DNA of 8,324 bases, taken from positions 1-8,324 of the forward strand of contig JACQCL010000225.1 of assembly GCA_016201645.1 (NCBI GenBank). Reading direction: 5' to 3'. Position 1 is the first letter of the stretch; every line of letters begins with the position of its first letter. Positions 6,947 to 8,324 of the stretch are shown in pieces. A model generated the notes under the pieces. That model was not told the DNA's origin. It did not search any database and worked only from the letters and a program-made list of their open reading frames with translations. The position numbers and the translations under genes were made by a program. The stretch is from Candidatus Rokuibacteriota bacterium. Its GTDB lineage: Bacteria > Methylomirabilota > Methylomirabilia > Rokubacteriales > CSP1-6.

Positions 6947-6994
6947 CCCCTTATTCTCTCACCCCTCGTCCCGTTCGAGAAAGGGGATCCTCCC
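6947..6994. repeat. Degenerate palindromic intergenic element between pxpC and pxpA
   Basis: The gap holds an imperfect inverted repeat on the + strand: CCCCT (6947-6951) with AGGGG (6981-6985), and TTCTC (6954-6958) with GAGAA (6977-6981, sharing one base). Read on the minus strand it contains CGAGGGGTGAGAG, which resembles TCGGGGTGAGGAC in the element beyond pxpC. The two therefore look like diverged, oppositely oriented members of one REP-like family. The element sits between the pxpC stop and the pxpA start and could form a hairpin in the mRNA. Confidence 0.4.
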
Positions 6995-7930
6995 TCACAC
7001 GAGGGCCTCCTCCAAACGCTTTTTCTCTCGCCGAAAGAGGGCGTGGGCCTCGGGCACGGCGAGGGCCTTGAAGCGGAGCCACTGCCCCGGCCTGGCTTGG
7101 CCGACTCTCGCGACGTCAAAGGAGCAGACGGTAGCCACCTTCGTGTACCCGCCGGTGGACTGGCGGTCCACCAGGAGGATGATCGGCTGCCCGTCGCCTA
7201 TCACCTGGATCCCGCCGAGCGGGACGCCGTCGGAGATGATGTCATGGCCGCGCGTGTGGGTGATCGCCGGGCCCCGGAGCCGGGCCCCCATCCGATCCGC
7301 CTGCGATGTCATCTCGTAGGGTTCGCCCAAGAGCGCGGCGATCCCTTCTGGCGTAAAGCGGTCCGCCTGGGGACCGAGGACGACCCGCACTTCTACGTGA
7401 TCCGAGTACGTCGGGATGGCCTCGGGCCTCACCCGGCGCTCGCGCGGCGGCCCCGGAGTCGACAGGCAGAGGTTCACCAGGTCGCCCTTCTTCAACGGCC
7501 GCCCCTGGAAGCCTCCCAGCGTGCCCCGGAGATACGTGGCGCGCGAGCCCAGCGCCAGCGGCACGTCAACGCCCCCCCGGAAGGCCACGTAGGCCCTCAC
7601 GCCGCGCCGCGCCGATCCGAGCCTCACCACGTCCCCGGTGCCGACGGGGACAGCCGCCCAGCGCGAAATTTCCCGGTTATTGACTCTCACCGGCATGTCG
7701 GCCCCCGTCACCGCGATGACGGTCGCCGCCTGCATCTCGAACTGGGGGCCAATCAACGTGCATTCCAGCGCCGCAGCCGAATCGGGGTTCCTCACGAGAC
7801 GATTGGCGAGCAAGAAAGAGGCCAAGTCCACGGGCCCGGAGGGAGGAATCCCGTAGCGCAGATAGCCCGGCCGTCCCAAATCCTGGATCGTTGTCTGGAG
7901 GCCGGCCTCGTGAACGAGGAAGCTAATCAT
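6995..7930 (-). CDS. pxpC: 5-oxoprolinase subunit C (biotin-dependent carboxyltransferase / KipA family)
   Basis: PxpC is the third subunit of the prokaryotic 5-oxoprolinase; the same fold occurs in KipA and in the carboxyltransferase part of urea amidolyase. The 311-residue length matches E. coli PxpC (about 310). Family motifs include TIQDLGRPGYLRYGIPPSG (14-32), LLANRLVRN (40-48), LECTLIGPQFE (55-65), AYVAFRGG (113-120), SQADRMGARL (209-218) and the segment at 233-262 from SDGVPLGG to DRQSTGGY. The ATG at 7930 gives a standard N-terminus. Its best Shine-Dalgarno-like sequence, GGAGAGGG, is distant (about 12 nt) and is itself one arm of a palindromic element. In most genomes pxpB directly precedes pxpC; here the upstream gene is an unrelated coiled-coil protein. 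The gene lies 59 nt before pxpA and shows no truncation. Confidence 0.94.
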   Translation of the reverse strand: MISFLVHEAGLQTTIQDLGRPGYLRYGIPPSGPVDLASFLLANRLVRNPDSAAALECTLIGPQFEMQAATVIAVTGADMPVRVNNREISRWAAVPVGTGDVVRLGSARRGVRAYVAFRGGVDVPLALGSRATYLRGTLGGFQGRPLKKGDLVNLCLSTPGPPRERRVRPEAIPTYSDHVEVRVVLGPQADRFTPEGIAALLGEPYEMTSQADRMGARLRGPAITHTRGHDIISDGVPLGGIQVIGDGQPIILLVDRQSTGGYTKVATVCSFDVARVGQARPGQWLRFKALAVPEAHALFRREKKRLEEALV

Positions 7931-7942
7931 CGTGACGACACG

Positions 7943-7980
7943 CCCTCTCCTTGCTCGGGAGAGGGTCGGGGTGAGGACCC
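7943..7980. repeat. REP-like palindrome upstream of pxpC
   Basis: On the + strand CCCTCTCC (7943-7950) pairs perfectly with GGAGAGGG (7958-7965) around a 7-nt loop, and is followed by TCGGGGTGAGGACCC. This is a widespread style of intergenic palindrome in GC-rich bacteria: a CCCTCTCC/GGAGAGGG stem followed by GGGGTGAGG. It fills most of the 50-nt gap between the coiled-coil gene and pxpC, and one arm doubles as the only Shine-Dalgarno-like sequence for pxpC. It could also act as a weak processing or termination hairpin. Confidence 0.6.
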
Positions 7981-8259
7981 CTAACGGGCTTCCAGGCGCA
8001 GGAGCCGCCGGTCCACCTTCTTGAACTCCCGGCGGATTTCATCGTGGAACCGCTCGACCTTCTCGTCCAGCGCGACGAGCCCCTCGGCCACCAGCTGGAC
8101 TTTCGACAGCATACCCTCCGAGACGACATCGAAGTGCCGGCGCGTCTCCGCAGCAAGGGCCTCGGAGTACCGGCGGGTCTCCGCGGCGCTGGCATGGATC
8201 TCCTGCCGCAGCTCCTGGCAAACCTCATTGAGAGCAGGATCGCGCGCCCCCGCCACCAC
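7981..8259 (-). CDS. Small coiled-coil protein, function unknown
   Basis: The 92-residue product is strongly charged and almost certainly all helical. It has no signal peptide, membrane segment or enzyme motif. Residues 25-31 (AAETRRY) and 36-42 (AAETRRH) are an internal repeat with 11-residue spacing, a hendecad pattern typical of long coiled coils. The later stretch VALDEKVERFHDEIRREFKKVDRRLLRLE continues the amphipathic helix. It is read from GTG 8259; an in-frame TGA lies just before, so only this GTG or the next codon (8256) can serve. GGAGAG lies about 12 nt upstream. An ATG at 8266 is better spaced from the same GGAGAG, but it is one base out of frame and stops after 13 codons, so a short indel in the G-rich start region is possible. 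The sequence resembles small hypothetical proteins from uncultured soil lineages (impression, not searched). It probably oligomerises; its role is unknown. Confidence 0.65.
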   Translation of the reverse strand: MVAGARDPALNEVCQELRQEIHASAAETRRYSEALAAETRRHFDVVSEGMLSKVQLVAEGLVALDEKVERFHDEIRREFKKVDRRLLRLEAR

Positions 8260-8266
8260 CGCTCAT

Positions 8267-8295
8267 AGTCTCTCCAGCCCTCTTTATCCTGTCAA
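8267..8295 (-). promoter_or_regulatory. Possible sigma-70 promoter before the coiled-coil gene
   Basis: A perfect TTGACA occurs on the minus strand at 8295-8290. The hexamer at the ideal 17-nt spacing is GAGACT (8272-8267), which is a poor -10, and GACTAT two bases later is only slightly better. A start of transcription there would fall at or past the start codon, giving a leaderless or very short leader. The region is locally AT-richer than its surroundings, which fits a promoter, but the evidence is weak. Confidence 0.2.
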
Positions 8296-8324
8296 CGTAT
8301 CTGTTTTGAGGCACGCGGCGGAGC

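Overview
The window looks like bacterial chromosome with high GC content (roughly two thirds by eye). Nine protein-coding genes are all read on the minus strand, so transcription runs from the high coordinates to the low. Most have a clear Shine-Dalgarno sequence, and the central ones are tightly packed. The split glycine decarboxylase P-protein (GcvPA plus GcvPB), the GC-rich style and the glycine-zipper lipoprotein would fit an uncultured, often metagenome-assembled lineage such as Methylomirabilota/Rokubacteria or a deltaproteobacterial relative. That placement is inference from general resemblance; the sequence does not prove it.

Layout in transcription order. (1) 8259-7981: a 92-residue coiled-coil protein of unknown function. 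(2) 7930-6995 and 6935-6159: pxpC and pxpA, two subunits of the prokaryotic 5-oxoprolinase, without pxpB between or beside them. A palindromic intergenic element lies on each side of pxpC. (3) 6098-5679: a small lipoprotein with a glycine-zipper region, followed by a large GC-rich inverted repeat with a short T run that may terminate it. (4) 5525-45: ald, gcvT, gcvH, gcvPA, gcvPB. The junctions are 13 nt, 8 nt and 1 nt, and the gcvPB ribosome binding site touches the gcvPA stop codon, so this is almost certainly one operon. The last 44 bases (44-1) and the first 65 (8324-8260) hold no gene I can support.

How the genes work together. The gcv genes encode the P, T and H proteins of the glycine cleavage system; the L protein (dihydrolipoyl dehydrogenase) is not in the window. 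The system turns glycine into CO2, ammonia, methylene-tetrahydrofolate and NADH, and can run in reverse. The leading gene, ald, encodes alanine dehydrogenase, which interconverts pyruvate plus ammonia plus NADH with alanine. One enzyme therefore makes exactly the ammonia and NADH that the other uses, which gives a plausible reason for their co-transcription.

The main anomaly is a single in-frame TAG in gcvPA at 1726-1724. The reading frame on both sides is intact and P-protein-like, so this is a one-base lesion, an assembly error or an unexpected readthrough site. TAG is the normal stop of four other genes here, so a reassigned amber codon is unlikely. I found no CRISPR array, insertion sequence, tRNA, rRNA, recognisable glycine riboswitch or clear defence or mobile system. 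This is mainly a metabolic region with a few structural oddities.
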